A stretch of 64,000 nt of DNA, taken from positions 1 through 64,000 of the forward strand of contig JBMNUB010000009.1 in assembly GCA_050946055.1 (NCBI GenBank), given 5' to 3'. Origin of the DNA: Fimadaptatus sp050946055 (GTDB taxonomy: Bacteria > Bacillota > Clostridia > Christensenellales > Aristaeellaceae). The notes under the pieces were generated by a model that saw only the letters and a list, made by a program, of their open reading frames with translations, did not search any database and was not told the DNA's origin. Made by a program: the position numbers and the translations under genes. Below, piece after piece: positions 32,157 through 41,986 of the stretch (its first letter is position 1; each line of letters opens with the position of its first letter).

Positions 32157-34718
32157 TACCGGCACGTCCGGGCAATCGAATTCATATTCGCCCGAACCGA
32201 AATCTTTACGATAGTCGCCCATGCGGAACATGCACAGCGTGTTCTCCGGCACCTTGAGCGACACGGCTATCCTGTCGCCCTCGCGGCGCAGCGCAACGGC
32301 TATCTCGCCATACAGGCTCTCGTAGCGGCAGCTCAGGTTGTCCCACTCATTGGGCAGCTGCGGCGCGACCGAGAAGCGCTTGTAGCCCACCATGCGCTCG
32401 TCCACGTTTATGCCGGCCAGCGTCTCCACCATCCAGTCCAGTATGCAGCCATAGGCATAGTGGTTGTAGGAGTTCATGGCATCGCTCCAGAACGTGCCGT
32501 CGGGCTTTATGCCGTCCCAATGCTCCCATATGGTAGTCGCGCCCTGCTTGACCGAGTACAGCCATGAGGGGAACTCCTCGCGCATAAGCAGCTTTATGGC
32601 CACGTCCATGCGGCCATGGCGGCTGAGCGCGTAACACAGGTAGGGCGTGCCGAGGAAGCCGGTGGTGAGATGGCCGTCATTGGCGTCTATCAGGCGCACC
32701 AGCTCGTCTATCGTGCGCTGAACGGCGTTTTCCGGCACCAGATCGAACATCAGCGCCAGCACGTGCGCGGTCTGAGTAGGCACGGCCAGACGGCCATGCG
32801 GCGTAAAGAACTCGCGCTTAAAGAAGTCCACTATGTCGTTGTGCAGGCGCATGTAGTTGGCGCTCTCGGCGCTGTATCCCAGCACCTCGGCGGCGCGGCT
32901 CATTATCTGGGTGGAATAGGCATAGTACGCCGTAGCGGTCAGCTCGTTGGGCGTCGCGCCCATGTAGCTGCCCTCCTTGGCGTCCAGCGCCAGCCAGTCG
33001 CCAAAGTGGAAGCCGCTATCCCAGTACACGCCGCGCGTGGCCACGCTGCGCACATGCTCCACCCACTTCTTCATCATGGGATAGTTCTTCTTCAGCTCGC
33101 GCTTGTCGCCGTAGCACAGATATAGCGTCCACGGGCATATGGTCGCCGCGTCCGCCCAGCCGCAGGCCGAATCGCCGTTTTTCAGCACATCGGGTATCAC
33201 ATGCGGTATGCCGCCGCTTTCCAGCTGATCGCAGGCCATGTCGTCCAGCCACTTGGAGTAGAACGCGCGCGTATCGTTCAGGAAGCAGGCCGTGCGTATG
33301 AACACCTGCGCATCGCCCGTCCAGCCCAGACGCTCGTCGCGCTGCGGGCAGTCGGTGGGTACGTCCACGGAGTTGCCCATGAAGCCCCAGCGCACATTCT
33401 CGACCAGGCGGTTGATAAGCTCATTTGAACAGGTGAACTCGCCTGTTGGCTTCATGTCGGAGTCCAGCACCACGCCCTCGAAGTTCTCGCTCTGCGCAAA
33501 GCCGGGGAACTCTATAACGCGCATGTAGCGGAAGCCCTGGAAGCTGAAGTGCGGCTGGAACACCTCCTCGCCCTCGCCGGACAAAACGTAATTTATGTCA
33601 TTGCGCGCCGAGCGCATGTTGGCGGTATAGAAATTGCCGTCCCTGTCCAGCACCTCGGCAAAGCCCAGCCGCACGCGGTCGCCCTTGCTGCCCGACACCT
33701 TTACGCGCACAAAGCCCACCATGTTCTGACCGAAGTCGAACACGGTCTCGCCTGCGGGCGTCTTTATCTTGGCTATGGGGCGCAGCACCTTCTGCTCGCG
33801 CACGAACTCGCCGGTCTGCATGCGCATGACGCTCTTGTCGAACTTCTCCGGCACGCACTTTACGAAGTGGCCGCTCCCGGTGCTGCGGCACCAGTCGGGA
33901 TCGACCAGATTCGCGTCATAAGTCTCGCCGTGATACAATTCGCTAAAGGTTATCGGACCCAGCCCGCTCTGCCAGTCCTCGCCGGTCATGACCGTCTGAG
34001 TGCGGCCATCCTTATACCATATGTGCATCTGCACAAACAGCGCATTGCGCGCGCCGCTTAAGTTGCGGTTGTTCTTCCAGACAAGATCGCCCTTGTACCA
34101 GCCCGCGCCCACGACCGCGCCGATCACGTTCTCGCCCTGATGCAGCAGGCCGGTCACGTCGTATGCCTGCACCTGAAGGCGCTTCTTATAGGACAGGAAG
34201 CCGGGCGCGAAGTACGCATCGCCCACCTTGCCGCCGTTCATGTGCAAATCGTACATGCCCAGCGCCGTGGCGTACACCTTGGCGCGCGCGACCTCGCCGT
34301 TTACCTCAAAGCCACGCCTGAAGTATATGCCGCAGGAGTCCTCGGGCTTGTCAAGAGGCGAAGCTATGAAGTCGGCGCGGAAATCATCCGCATCGAATAT
34401 GCCGGTTTCAAACATGGACTGCGCCCAGTCGCTCTTTTCGCGGTGATTGTCCTCCACGCGCACGCGGAAGTAATAGCGCGCATCCGGCTCCAGCGGCTCG
34501 CCGCGATACTCGCACAGCTGGCTCTGATCGCCCGCAATGCGGCCGCTGTCCCACAGTATAGAGGCAAAGTCATCGTCGTGCGACAGCTGTATCTGATAGC
34601 TGCACTGAGCGCATCCGCGCGCATCGCTGCGCAGCTTCCAGCTGAAGCGGGGCTTATCCGTGGCTATGCCTATTGGGGCGGTAAAGTTTTCACATTTAAG
34701 GTCATATAAAGAGAGCAT
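32139..34718 (-). CDS. Alpha-L-rhamnosidase, glycoside hydrolase family 78
   Basis: The 859-residue product removes terminal alpha-L-rhamnose from glycans or plant glycosides. The N-terminal beta domains include the fibronectin-like start DLKCENFTAPIGIATDKPRFSWKL. The (alpha/alpha)6 catalytic domain carries DCPQRDERLGWTGDAQVFIRT with the conserved acidic residues, and GATTIWEHWDGIKPDG near the end is typical. No signal peptide is present, so it acts inside the cell on imported oligosaccharides. The ATG at 34718 follows GAGGAGG; upstream codons lack support. The gcv promoter starts inside its last codons. Confidence 0.93.
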   Translation of the reverse strand: MLSLYDLKCENFTAPIGIATDKPRFSWKLRSDARGCAQCSYQIQLSHDDDFASILWDSGRIAGDQSQLCEYRGEPLEPDARYYFRVRVEDNHREKSDWAQSMFETGIFDADDFRADFIASPLDKPEDSCGIYFRRGFEVNGEVARAKVYATALGMYDLHMNGGKVGDAYFAPGFLSYKKRLQVQAYDVTGLLHQGENVIGAVVGAGWYKGDLVWKNNRNLSGARNALFVQMHIWYKDGRTQTVMTGEDWQSGLGPITFSELYHGETYDANLVDPDWCRSTGSGHFVKCVPEKFDKSVMRMQTGEFVREQKVLRPIAKIKTPAGETVFDFGQNMVGFVRVKVSGSKGDRVRLGFAEVLDRDGNFYTANMRSARNDINYVLSGEGEEVFQPHFSFQGFRYMRVIEFPGFAQSENFEGVVLDSDMKPTGEFTCSNELINRLVENVRWGFMGNSVDVPTDCPQRDERLGWTGDAQVFIRTACFLNDTRAFYSKWLDDMACDQLESGGIPHVIPDVLKNGDSACGWADAATICPWTLYLCYGDKRELKKNYPMMKKWVEHVRSVATRGVYWDSGFHFGDWLALDAKEGSYMGATPNELTATAYYAYSTQIMSRAAEVLGYSAESANYMRLHNDIVDFFKREFFTPHGRLAVPTQTAHVLALMFDLVPENAVQRTIDELVRLIDANDGHLTTGFLGTPYLCYALSRHGRMDVAIKLLMREEFPSWLYSVKQGATTIWEHWDGIKPDGTFWSDAMNSYNHYAYGCILDWMVETLAGINVDERMVGYKRFSVAPQLPNEWDNLSCRYESLYGEIAVALRREGDRIAVSLKVPENTLCMFRMGDYRKDFGSGEYEFDCPDVPVLTKGE

Positions 34719-34751
34719 AAGTCCTGCCTCCTCTATGTCATTCATAGCCAG

Positions 34752-34780
34752 ATTATAGCACAACGCCTGCGAATTGACCA
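34752..34780 (-). promoter_or_regulatory. Putative promoter of the rhamnosidase gene
   Basis: On the minus strand TGGTCA, 17 bases and TATAAT. The -35 is weak. Confidence 0.5.
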
Positions 34781-34904
34781 GCCGCAAAATGCCTTGATTT
34801 AGCGCCGGGCATTTATGCGAAAGATGGCAAGCGCGCAGGGCCGGCATGTGCAAATGCAGTTTTGACCTCAATCCATGGCGCGGCGCACCATGCCCGCAAA
34901 CAGC

Positions 34905-34943
34905 AAAACGCGGACTGTCCCCATTTTTAGGAACAGTCCGCGC
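34905..34943 (-). terminator. Intrinsic terminator of the flavodoxin-like gene
   Basis: On the minus strand GCGGACTGT pairs with ACAGTCCGC, followed by GTTTTG. Confidence 0.8.
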
Positions 34944-34959
34944 GATATGCTTTATATTA

Positions 34960-35397
34960 TCAGTTTTCAGCCAGAACAGCGTCTATCTGCTTCTTGGCCC
35001 ACTCGCCGGCCTTCTTGAGGTCGGCCTCGGTGGGCTGCTGGCCGCCCTTGAGGAAGCCGCCCTTGCCGTTGGTGATGAGCGTGTCGCCCACTACCTTTAT
35101 GCCCTTGCTCACGAACACCTGCTTGATGGCGTCGATGGTAGCATGAGCGCCCTTGGGCGAAGTGGTAAACAGCGCAACGTGCGCAACACGCTTGGTATCC
35201 ATGGTGCTGATGAAGGCCTGCATGACCTTATCTATCTTGCCACCCGACTCCTCGCAGCCCAAGAACATGAGCGGCACGGCTTCAGGCATATATGCGGGCG
35301 GCAACGGCTCCTTGGGCTGAGTTGCTATGCGCGCTATGGCTTCTGCGACCATTTCGGCGCTGCCCTTGGGGCTGGTATAGTGTACACGAGTCTTCAT
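34960..35397 (-). CDS. Flavodoxin-like protein
   Basis: The 145-residue product has a flavodoxin-like layout: a first strand and phosphate loop (VHYTSPKGSAEMVAEAIA), a strand ending in FLGCEESGGK, and a third strand VAHVALFTTSPKG. The phosphate loop reads TSPKGSAE and not the classic TGNT, so FMN binding is likely but not certain. Relatives act in electron transfer or as small FMN reductases. The ATG at 35397 is preferred over a TTG one codon upstream. It has its own promoter and terminator. Confidence 0.75.
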   Translation of the reverse strand: MKTRVHYTSPKGSAEMVAEAIARIATQPKEPLPPAYMPEAVPLMFLGCEESGGKIDKVMQAFISTMDTKRVAHVALFTTSPKGAHATIDAIKQVFVSKGIKVVGDTLITNGKGGFLKGGQQPTEADLKKAGEWAKKQIDAVLAEN

Positions 35398-35432
35398 CAA
35401 AATACATCCCTTTCACGCAAGTATTACTTTAT

Positions 35433-35460
35433 ATTATAAAGCCAACTCAGATAAATGCAA
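35433..35460 (-). promoter_or_regulatory. Promoter of the flavodoxin-like gene
   Basis: On the minus strand TTGCAT, 16 bases and TATAAT. Confidence 0.6.
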
Positions 35461-35592
35461 GCGTATTTGGCCAGAGTTCATAAAATTGTCTTTATTTAAC
35501 CTCTCCATAGCGCCATCTTGTGCAAATCATATCGCGGATTTCATAATAGTGAGCTGTGGCGGATGTGTGGCGAAGCTGTGCCATAGTTTGCA

Positions 35593-36420
35593 TCAATACA
35601 CGCCTATGCGGGTGTGCGCTACGCAGCCCGCCAGTATGTCCGATATGCGATGGCGCGCGTGCGCTATGAGCACGGTCGTGCCGCGCCTGACCGGCTCTAT
35701 CGAGAACTCCAGCTTGGCATGCGCGCCGCCCGAGCCCTTGCGCGAGGTACCCACGCAGCAGAGCTGCATGGCGCGTATCCTGGCTATGCAGTCATCGGCG
35801 TTGTCCGCGCGTATCTCGTCCACCAGCGTCTTAGGGTCCTTGGGGTCGCGGTATATGCCCTCGGTCGAGGTCATGATTAGCAGGTACTTGGAGTGCATGA
35901 GTTCGCTCACGACCGCTGCCGTCTCGTCGTTGTCCACGCACTCGACCACGTGATCGCTCCTGCGGCGCAGCTCGGTCAGCTCGAACTTGCGCGTCTCCTC
36001 GTCGGACACTGGGTCGTTGTAGTTGATTATGGGTATGGCATCCTGCGCCATGGCGCGCTCCAGTGCGCGGCGTATGTGCAGGCGCTTTTCGGGGTCGTTG
36101 AAGTGCTGATGCTCCACCAGCAGCTGACGCACCGAGTATTCCGGGTGTATGAACTGGCGATAATTGGCCATGAGTATGGACTGCCCCTGCGCGCTGTAAT
36201 CGGTCTTGCACTCCTCGGCATCGCCCTCCAGCTCGCGTCCGCCGTTGCGCTTCATGTAGTCCAGCCTGCCTATCTCCGCCGCGCCGCTGGTCACCCATAT
36301 CATGCCTGGGCGCAGCTCATCGCCCAGGCGCGAGAGTATGTTGTAATCTATGTCATTGTCCTCGCGGCGTATCAGCGCCATAGAGCCCACCTTGCCCACC
36401 AGTGTGACTTCCCGCTCCAT
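35593..36420 (-). CDS. Amino-acid-kinase-family protein (glutamate 5-kinase-like)
   Basis: The 275-residue product has the amino acid kinase fold. Signatures include the N-terminal glycine loop (LVGKVGSMALI), IWVTSGAAEIGR (like the VSSGAIAAG of ProB), IPIINYNDPVSDEE and the nucleotide-binding VDNDETAAVVSELMHSKYLLIMTSTEGIYRDP. The Thr-Ser-Thr-Glu-Gly-Ile-Tyr motif is typical of glutamate 5-kinase and uridylate kinase relatives. There is no PUA domain and no proA partner, so a proline-pathway role is not established and the substrate is open. It appears monocistronic. Confidence 0.75.
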   Translation of the reverse strand: MEREVTLVGKVGSMALIRREDNDIDYNILSRLGDELRPGMIWVTSGAAEIGRLDYMKRNGGRELEGDAEECKTDYSAQGQSILMANYRQFIHPEYSVRQLLVEHQHFNDPEKRLHIRRALERAMAQDAIPIINYNDPVSDEETRKFELTELRRRSDHVVECVDNDETAAVVSELMHSKYLLIMTSTEGIYRDPKDPKTLVDEIRADNADDCIARIRAMQLCCVGTSRKGSGGAHAKLEFSIEPVRRGTTVLIAHARHRISDILAGCVAHTRIGVY

Positions 36421-36462
36421 GCTATTCACCCGTTTCCATAAGTTTTGCCGTTTATGCCGCAT

Positions 36463-36491
36463 ATTGTACCACATCGGCGGGCAGGTGGCAA
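36463..36491 (-). promoter_or_regulatory. Promoter of the amino-acid-kinase-family gene
   Basis: On the minus strand TTGCCA, 17 bases and TACAAT, about 40 bases before the ATG. Confidence 0.6.
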
Positions 36492-36924
36492 TACTTTATC
36501 GCATTAACATTGTGACGCGCTTCATGCATGCCGCACAATAGCCGCCGCTAAAATTATGTCGCGCATGAATTCGGAGATGAGCATTATGGCAGATGCGCGC
36601 AAGAGCAACTGCATCATTTGTGTCCAACATGCCCTCGATTTAAGCGCGGCTAATTAGGCTATACGAAATCCGTCTTGTACAAAGCACGTGTTACACAGAC
36701 ATGCCCAGCACCATTCAAAGACCTTGCAAGCGCATGCCGCAGTTGCACATGGAGTCCGCATTGTGCAAACATATGCAAAACACCGGTTGCGCAGACTTAT
36801 ACTCAGCACAGCGCGCGGTCGCATGCGGGATTCATCCCGTGCAGGCTTGTATCAGTCAAAGCATATTTCACACACGTCAGCACGCTGTGTTCCGCATGAT
36901 AAACCGCGCGGCGCTTTACCTTTT
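36492..36924. other. Intergenic stretch without a recognised gene
   Basis: Moderately AT-rich compared with the genes. Short frames lack ribosome sites. It ends at the dispersed element. Confidence 0.5.
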
Positions 36925-37318
36925 CAGCTTGTCAAAAATGTATTCTTGACAAGCGTGGACGGGGGAGAACCTCCCCCGCCACAGCCACTCCTGCTCAGTT
37001 TCCACTGAAATCCTTAAGGTTTACGAGCGTGGAAACTGCAGGGTAGATATGCTGCTCTGGAAAATGGGATTTCCCGCCGCCAAAATATCTACGCGCCCAC
37101 CACACATGCCGCTGGGCGCTACCTAAGCCGGCGGGCTGCGAGGCCCGCCAAACTCTCCCGGGGTTTTTTGACAGGCTGAGGACATATATTTTTACCCCGG
37201 GAAACGAGATTTCCCCCGCGTAAAAAATCCTGAGCGCCCACCGCACATGCCGCTGGGCGCTACCTAAGCCGGCGGGCTGCGAGGCCCGCCAAGCTCTCCC
37301 GGGGTTTTTGACAGGCTG
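36925..37318 (-). mobile_element. Hairpin-rich inverted-repeat element, composite copy B
   Basis: Read on the minus strand there is a half unit (37318 to 37179) followed by a full 254-base unit (37178 to 36925). Both begin CAGCCTGTCAAAAA and share CCCCGGGAGAG, GGCGGGCCTCGCAGCCCGCC and GCGCCCAGCGGCATGTG. The far end is CAGCTTGTCAAAAAT when read on the plus strand. CCTTTT and ACTTTT flank the two outer ends. Identity to copy A is high, so both are probably recent. Confidence 0.8.
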
Positions 37319-37430
37319 ACTTTTATTATTCAGGAATGCCAAGGCTCGCCTCTCATGCCTATTCAGGGCGCATATTGGCGCACAAAAGCAGAGCCCCGGA
37401 CATATGCCCGAAGCTCTGCCATGATAAACT

Positions 37431-38621
37431 TTAGTCCACTATAGCCCCATAAACCGCCTGCGCATACAGCGGCACGAAGCGATAATGACGGCCGGGATTG
37501 GTCTGCACCATGAACACGCTCACCATGTCCTCCTTGGGATCGACCGAGAACCACGTGCCGGCCATGCCGTCCCACGCAAACTCGCCCACGCTGCCGTAGC
37601 CCGCTATCTCGGGGTGCATCATCACGCGCACCGCCAGACCGTAGCCGTAGCCACGCTGGGTGTCCCAGTTGTAGTCCTTGAGCTGCTCGGCGCTTAAGTG
37701 GTTGGTGCTCATCAGCTCCACGCTCTTGCGCGAGAGTATGCGCACGCCGTCCAGCTCGCCGCCGCCCAGCAGCATGCGCGCAAAGCGCGCCACGTCGCGC
37801 GCGGTGCTGACGAGACCTCCGCCGCCGCTCTCGAACGCGGGCGCCTGCGTGCGGCGGTCCATGTCGTCGGCGGGCGTGAAGTGGTCGTCGCCGTCCACGC
37901 CGTACATCCTGACTAAGCGATCGGCCTTATCGCCCTCTACATAGAAGCCGGTGTCCTTGAGCCCCAGCGGGTCGAATATGTGCTGCTTCATGAACTCGCT
38001 CAGCTTCATGCCCGACATAACCTCGACCAGCGCGCCCAGCACGTCTATCGAGAAGCCGTACATCCAATGCTCGCCCGGATGGAAGCACAGCGGCGCGCGC
38101 GCATATTCGCGCACTATGCGCTGGGTATCCCAAGGCTTTCCTGCCTTTATATCCTGCTCCATGGCGGCGTACATGTCCTTCAGCACCAGATCGGACACGG
38201 TGTTGCCGCCCGGATAAGGTATGCCGCTGGTCATGGTGAACAGGTCGCGTATCTCCAGCGGGCGCTTGGGCGGCACAAGCTCTATCGCGCCCAGCGGCGT
38301 GAGCGTGCCGACCTTTACGTCGTTGTATTCGGGTATGAACTTGCCCACGGGGTCGTGCATCTTGTACTTGCCCTGCTCGTGCAGTATCATCATGCAGACC
38401 GAGGTGAACACCTTGCTCATCGAGAATATGCGGAATATGGAGTCCTCGCGCAGCGGCTTGCCCGCCTCCATGTCGGCGCTGCCATATGTCGCAAAGTAGC
38501 CTTCCTCGCCATGGCGAATCACCAGCGCCTGCACGCAGGGCAGTTCGCCCCTTTCCACCCAGCCGGACAGCAGCCTGTCTATGTTCTTAAGCCTGTCCGG
38601 GCAAAATCCCGCCTTATTCAT
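37431..38621 (-). CDS. Serine hydrolase, class C beta-lactamase / family VIII esterase type
   Basis: The 396-residue product has the S-x-x-K motif SMSK at residues 67-70 and a second-motif tyrosine in HWMYGFSIDVLG. The third residue of that second motif is Phe and not the Asn of true beta-lactamases, which points to an esterase or D-aminopeptidase-like enzyme. There is no signal peptide, so it is cytoplasmic, which also argues against antibiotic resistance. The start is ATG at 38621, four bases after the aldo/keto reductase stop, with GGAGG in that gene's end, so the two are co-translated. Substrate unknown. Confidence 0.88.
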   Translation of the reverse strand: MNKAGFCPDRLKNIDRLLSGWVERGELPCVQALVIRHGEEGYFATYGSADMEAGKPLREDSIFRIFSMSKVFTSVCMMILHEQGKYKMHDPVGKFIPEYNDVKVGTLTPLGAIELVPPKRPLEIRDLFTMTSGIPYPGGNTVSDLVLKDMYAAMEQDIKAGKPWDTQRIVREYARAPLCFHPGEHWMYGFSIDVLGALVEVMSGMKLSEFMKQHIFDPLGLKDTGFYVEGDKADRLVRMYGVDGDDHFTPADDMDRRTQAPAFESGGGGLVSTARDVARFARMLLGGGELDGVRILSRKSVELMSTNHLSAEQLKDYNWDTQRGYGYGLAVRVMMHPEIAGYGSVGEFAWDGMAGTWFSVDPKEDMVSVFMVQTNPGRHYRFVPLYAQAVYGAIVD

Positions 38622-38625
38622 TGCG

Positions 38626-39663
38626 TCATTCCTCCTTTTTGCCCGAAGTATACTCGGCATAAAGCTTGCGATAGAACTTCAGGCTCTCGGGTATAAGCTC
38701 ATACGGCTTCAGGTGATACGGGCAGCGCGATGCGCACGCGCCGCAGTGCGTGCAGTCCTCCACCCTGTCCATCTGCTCCTTGAACTCGGGCGTCATCCAG
38801 CTGTCTATCGGCGAGCGCGTGAGCAGCTGTATAAGGCGCGAGGCATTGTTGAGCGGTATGCCCACAGGGCAGGGCATGCAATAGCCGCAGCCGCGGCAGA
38901 ACGAGCCAATCAGCTCCTGCCTGTCCTTTGCTATCACCGCGCGCAGCTCGTCATTCAGCTCCACGCCCTCGCTGTCCGCGGCCAGGAACTCGTCCAGCTC
39001 ATGCTGATGCTGTATGCCGTATATCGGCACCACGCCCTTGTGCGCGCGCATGAAGGCGTGTATGGCGCGGGCATTGGTCAAGAGTCCGCCCGAGAGCGCC
39101 TTCATGGCGATAAAGCCCATGCCGCGCGACAGGCACTTCTCCACGAGCTTGCTATCCTCCTCCGAGGCAAGGTAGCTGAACGGGAATTGCAGCGTATCGA
39201 ACAGGCCGCTGTCCACGGCTTCGTTGGCGTATTCGAGGGAGTGCTGCGTGAGTCCTATGAAGCGTATCTTGCCCTGCTGGCGCGCCTTGACCGCCGCGTC
39301 GTACAGCCCATCCTCGCCGCCGGGGGCTATGGTCATCTGGCGGTTATGGAACTGATACACGTCTATGTAGTCGGTCTTGAGCATGCGCAGGCTGGTCTCA
39401 AGATCCTTCATGTAGTCCGCGCCGTTGTTGGCCGGGGACTTGGAGGTTATCACTATGTCATGGCGCACGTCGGAGAGCGCGCGGCCAATTTTCTCCTCGC
39501 TGTCGGTATACGAGCGCGCCGTATCGAAAAAGCGCACGCCCTTGTCATAGGCATAGCGCAGAAGGCGCGTGCCGTCCTCCATATTGCGGCGCTGCACGGG
39601 CAGCGCGCCAAACGACACCGATGTGGCTTCAAGGCCGGTATTGCCCAGCTTTATCTTATCCAT
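38626..39663 (-). CDS. Aldo/keto reductase with C-terminal 4Fe-4S domain
   Basis: The 345-residue product joins a TIM-barrel aldo/keto reductase to a ferredoxin-like tail. Catalytic residues are seen as Asp and Tyr in FFDTARSYTDSE, Lys in IVITSKSP and His in VYQFHNRQ. The tail has CRGCGYCMPCP and CTHCGACASRCPYH, enough cysteines for two clusters. It lies upstream of, and is coupled with, the serine hydrolase. A second protein of this type is at 45300-46436. Such fused enzymes occur in anaerobes and presumably exchange electrons with ferredoxin; substrate unknown. Confidence 0.92.
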   Translation of the reverse strand: MDKIKLGNTGLEATSVSFGALPVQRRNMEDGTRLLRYAYDKGVRFFDTARSYTDSEEKIGRALSDVRHDIVITSKSPANNGADYMKDLETSLRMLKTDYIDVYQFHNRQMTIAPGGEDGLYDAAVKARQQGKIRFIGLTQHSLEYANEAVDSGLFDTLQFPFSYLASEEDSKLVEKCLSRGMGFIAMKALSGGLLTNARAIHAFMRAHKGVVPIYGIQHQHELDEFLAADSEGVELNDELRAVIAKDRQELIGSFCRGCGYCMPCPVGIPLNNASRLIQLLTRSPIDSWMTPEFKEQMDRVEDCTHCGACASRCPYHLKPYELIPESLKFYRKLYAEYTSGKKEE

Positions 39664-39888
39664 AAGTCAACTCCCCTGCTGCATCACGCTGCGCATGATG
39701 CGCATTTTGATATCATAGCGAATGCACGGGCGAAAATGAGCATCCTGCCGCGCACTGCAAAGCACACTCCGCCCTGCCGCGCTATGCCATTTGCGCGCAA
39801 TGCCCTATATCTATTTAAGGAGATAGCTCCGCCCGCTCATCCGCAATTAACTAATGCGCGCGGATAAGCCGCGCGCCACAGAACGCCT

Positions 39889-41925
39889 TTACTTGCGCAC
39901 CAAGGTTGCGCCGGTCAGCGGCTTAAGCTCTATCGGGCCGGTGATTTCCTCGCCGGTCAGCAGATCGCGGCAGCCCTCCAGCGGCACTACCGTGCGCGTT
40001 TCATGGTCGAAGTTCATGTAGAATATGTACTTTGCTCCGTCCTCGCCATCGCGCGACGCGCTCAGCACGCCGTCGGGTATCTCGCGCGCCAGCGTGGGCA
40101 TGCCCAGCTTGGCCACGCGGGAGGCGTAGAACTGCTTGAGGAAGGCGCGATCGACGCGGGAAGCGATGTACCATGCCTGACCCTCGCCAAAGTCGTTCAC
40201 GGTCACGGCGGGCGTTCCCTTATAGAAATCGTCGCCATACACGGCCTGAACGCGCGCGGTGTTGGCATGCATGAGGTCGCAGGCCGTGTTGCACTCGTAG
40301 CTGCCGGTTATGCCCATCTCGTTGCCGTCCTCGGCCACGATGGAGTTGCTGTCGTAATCCCAGAGGCCGTCGGTCTCCTCGACCCATATGCCCATAAGAT
40401 CCTTGAGCGGGCCCGGCCAGCCGCCCAGGAAGCACAGGTCGTTTTCGTCGGCCACGCCGCTCATGTAGGTCATGACCAGCTGTCCGCCGCGCTTTACGAA
40501 CTCCTCCAGACGCTCAGGCACGCCGGGCTTTATCATGTAGAGCATGGGCGCAACCACGAGGGAGTACTTGTCCAGACTCTGATCGGAGTCGATTACGTCC
40601 ACGTCTATGCCCTGGGACTTGAGGCCGTAGTAGTGATCGTCAACCAGCGCATCGTGCTTCTTGTCGCGGCGTATGCCCTCGGCGCTCTCTATCGCCCAGC
40701 GGTTCTCCCAGTCATATATCAGCGCGGCCTTGGCATGCGTCATGCTGTGCAGCGCGGGCTTTATGTCCATGAGGTACTCGCCCACGTCGGTCACGTCGCG
40801 GAACACGCGGGTATGCTCGTGGCCCACATGATCCACTACCGCGCCGTGCAGCTTCTCGGACGAGCCGCGGCTCTTGCGCCACTGGAAGTACTGCACGCTG
40901 TCCGCGCCGTGCGCAACCGCCAGCATGCTGCTGAGCAGATGCATGCCCGGGCGCTTGAGCTTGCAGACCTCCTGCCAGTTGGTCGCGGACGGAGTGGACT
41001 CCATAAGCACCCACGGCTTTTGCAGTATGGAGCGTATGCAGTCGTGATAGAAGGCGGTGTTGCGCGCGACCTCGGCATCGCTGCCCTTGTCCCTGCCCCA
41101 CAGCGGATAGTTGTCCCAGGAGGCGAAGTCTATCACGTCCTTGAACTTGAAGTAGTCAAGGCCGATGTAGCGGTTCATGAAGTTGGCCGTCACCGGCAGG
41201 TCGGGCGTGAGGCGGCGCAGCGGCTCGACCTCGTTCTTCATGAAGTCCACGGTCTGATAGGTTATGAAGCGCGCCCATGCGAGGTTGAGCGCCATGACCG
41301 CGTTCTCGCCGTACTTGGTGGGCGGGTCTATCTGGCTCCAGTCGGTATAGGTGTGCGCCCAGAACGAAGTCCACCAGCAGCGGTTCAGCTCGTCCAGCGA
41401 GCCATACTCGCGCTTCAGGAAGTCGCGGAAGGCGTTCTTGCACAGGTCGCAGTAGCACACGCCCTCGAACTCGTTGGATATGTGCCAGCCCACCACGCCC
41501 GGATGCTTGCCGAAGCGCTCGGCCAGCTTGGTATTCATCTGATGCACCTTCATGCGATAGGTGGGCGAAGTGTAGCAGTGGTTATGACGGCTGCCGTGAG
41601 TGTTCCTGTGGCCATCCTCGCGCACGCGCAGCACTTCGGGATAGCGCTGGCTCATCCACGCGGGGCGCGCGCCGCTGGGCGTGGCAAGCAGCACGGATAT
41701 GCCGTTTGCATACAGTCTGTTTATGACGCGCTCCAGCCAGTCGAAGTTGTACACGCCCTCCTCAGGCTCCAGCGCCGCCCATGCAAATATGCCCACTGAC
41801 ATTATGTTGCAATGGCTCAGCTTCATAAGGCGCACGTCTTCTTCCAGCACGTGCTCATTGTCCAGCCACTGATCGGGGTTGTAGTCGCCGCCATGTCCAA
41901 ATACCGGGAACTTCCATTCAGCCAT
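39889..41925 (-). CDS. Beta-galactosidase, glycoside hydrolase family 42
   Basis: The 678-residue product is a GH42 enzyme hydrolysing beta-galactosides. The acid/base Glu152 is in GWHISNEFEG and the nucleophile Glu in WVLMESTPSATNWQ. Cys117, Cys157, Cys159 and Cys162 (CYCDLC) form the zinc site of many GH42 proteins. The trimerisation domain follows (MLYMIKPGVPERLEEFVKRGGQLVMTYMSGVADEND). No signal peptide is seen, so it acts on imported substrate. GGAGG precedes the ATG at 41925. The 2-hydroxyacid dehydrogenase gene lies about 60 bases upstream on the same strand and may share its transcript. Confidence 0.95.
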   Translation of the reverse strand: MAEWKFPVFGHGGDYNPDQWLDNEHVLEEDVRLMKLSHCNIMSVGIFAWAALEPEEGVYNFDWLERVINRLYANGISVLLATPSGARPAWMSQRYPEVLRVREDGHRNTHGSRHNHCYTSPTYRMKVHQMNTKLAERFGKHPGVVGWHISNEFEGVCYCDLCKNAFRDFLKREYGSLDELNRCWWTSFWAHTYTDWSQIDPPTKYGENAVMALNLAWARFITYQTVDFMKNEVEPLRRLTPDLPVTANFMNRYIGLDYFKFKDVIDFASWDNYPLWGRDKGSDAEVARNTAFYHDCIRSILQKPWVLMESTPSATNWQEVCKLKRPGMHLLSSMLAVAHGADSVQYFQWRKSRGSSEKLHGAVVDHVGHEHTRVFRDVTDVGEYLMDIKPALHSMTHAKAALIYDWENRWAIESAEGIRRDKKHDALVDDHYYGLKSQGIDVDVIDSDQSLDKYSLVVAPMLYMIKPGVPERLEEFVKRGGQLVMTYMSGVADENDLCFLGGWPGPLKDLMGIWVEETDGLWDYDSNSIVAEDGNEMGITGSYECNTACDLMHANTARVQAVYGDDFYKGTPAVTVNDFGEGQAWYIASRVDRAFLKQFYASRVAKLGMPTLAREIPDGVLSASRDGEDGAKYIFYMNFDHETRTVVPLEGCRDLLTGEEITGPIELKPLTGATLVRK

Positions 41926-41986
41926 TTAGATGTCCTCCGTATCGATATAGTTTTGTCTTTGGAAAGCCCTGCGCATGCTGCGCGCG

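Noticed and set aside
37431..38621. Beta-lactamase
   Set aside because: There is no signal peptide and the Y-x-N motif reads Y-G-F, which fits a cytoplasmic esterase or peptidase of the same fold.
40003..41799. Long plus-strand frame (about 600 codons) opposite the GH42 gene
   Set aside because: It has no recognisable domain, is rich in Val/His/Arg as expected of the antisense of a GC-rich gene, and the minus strand holds a complete enzyme with all catalytic residues.
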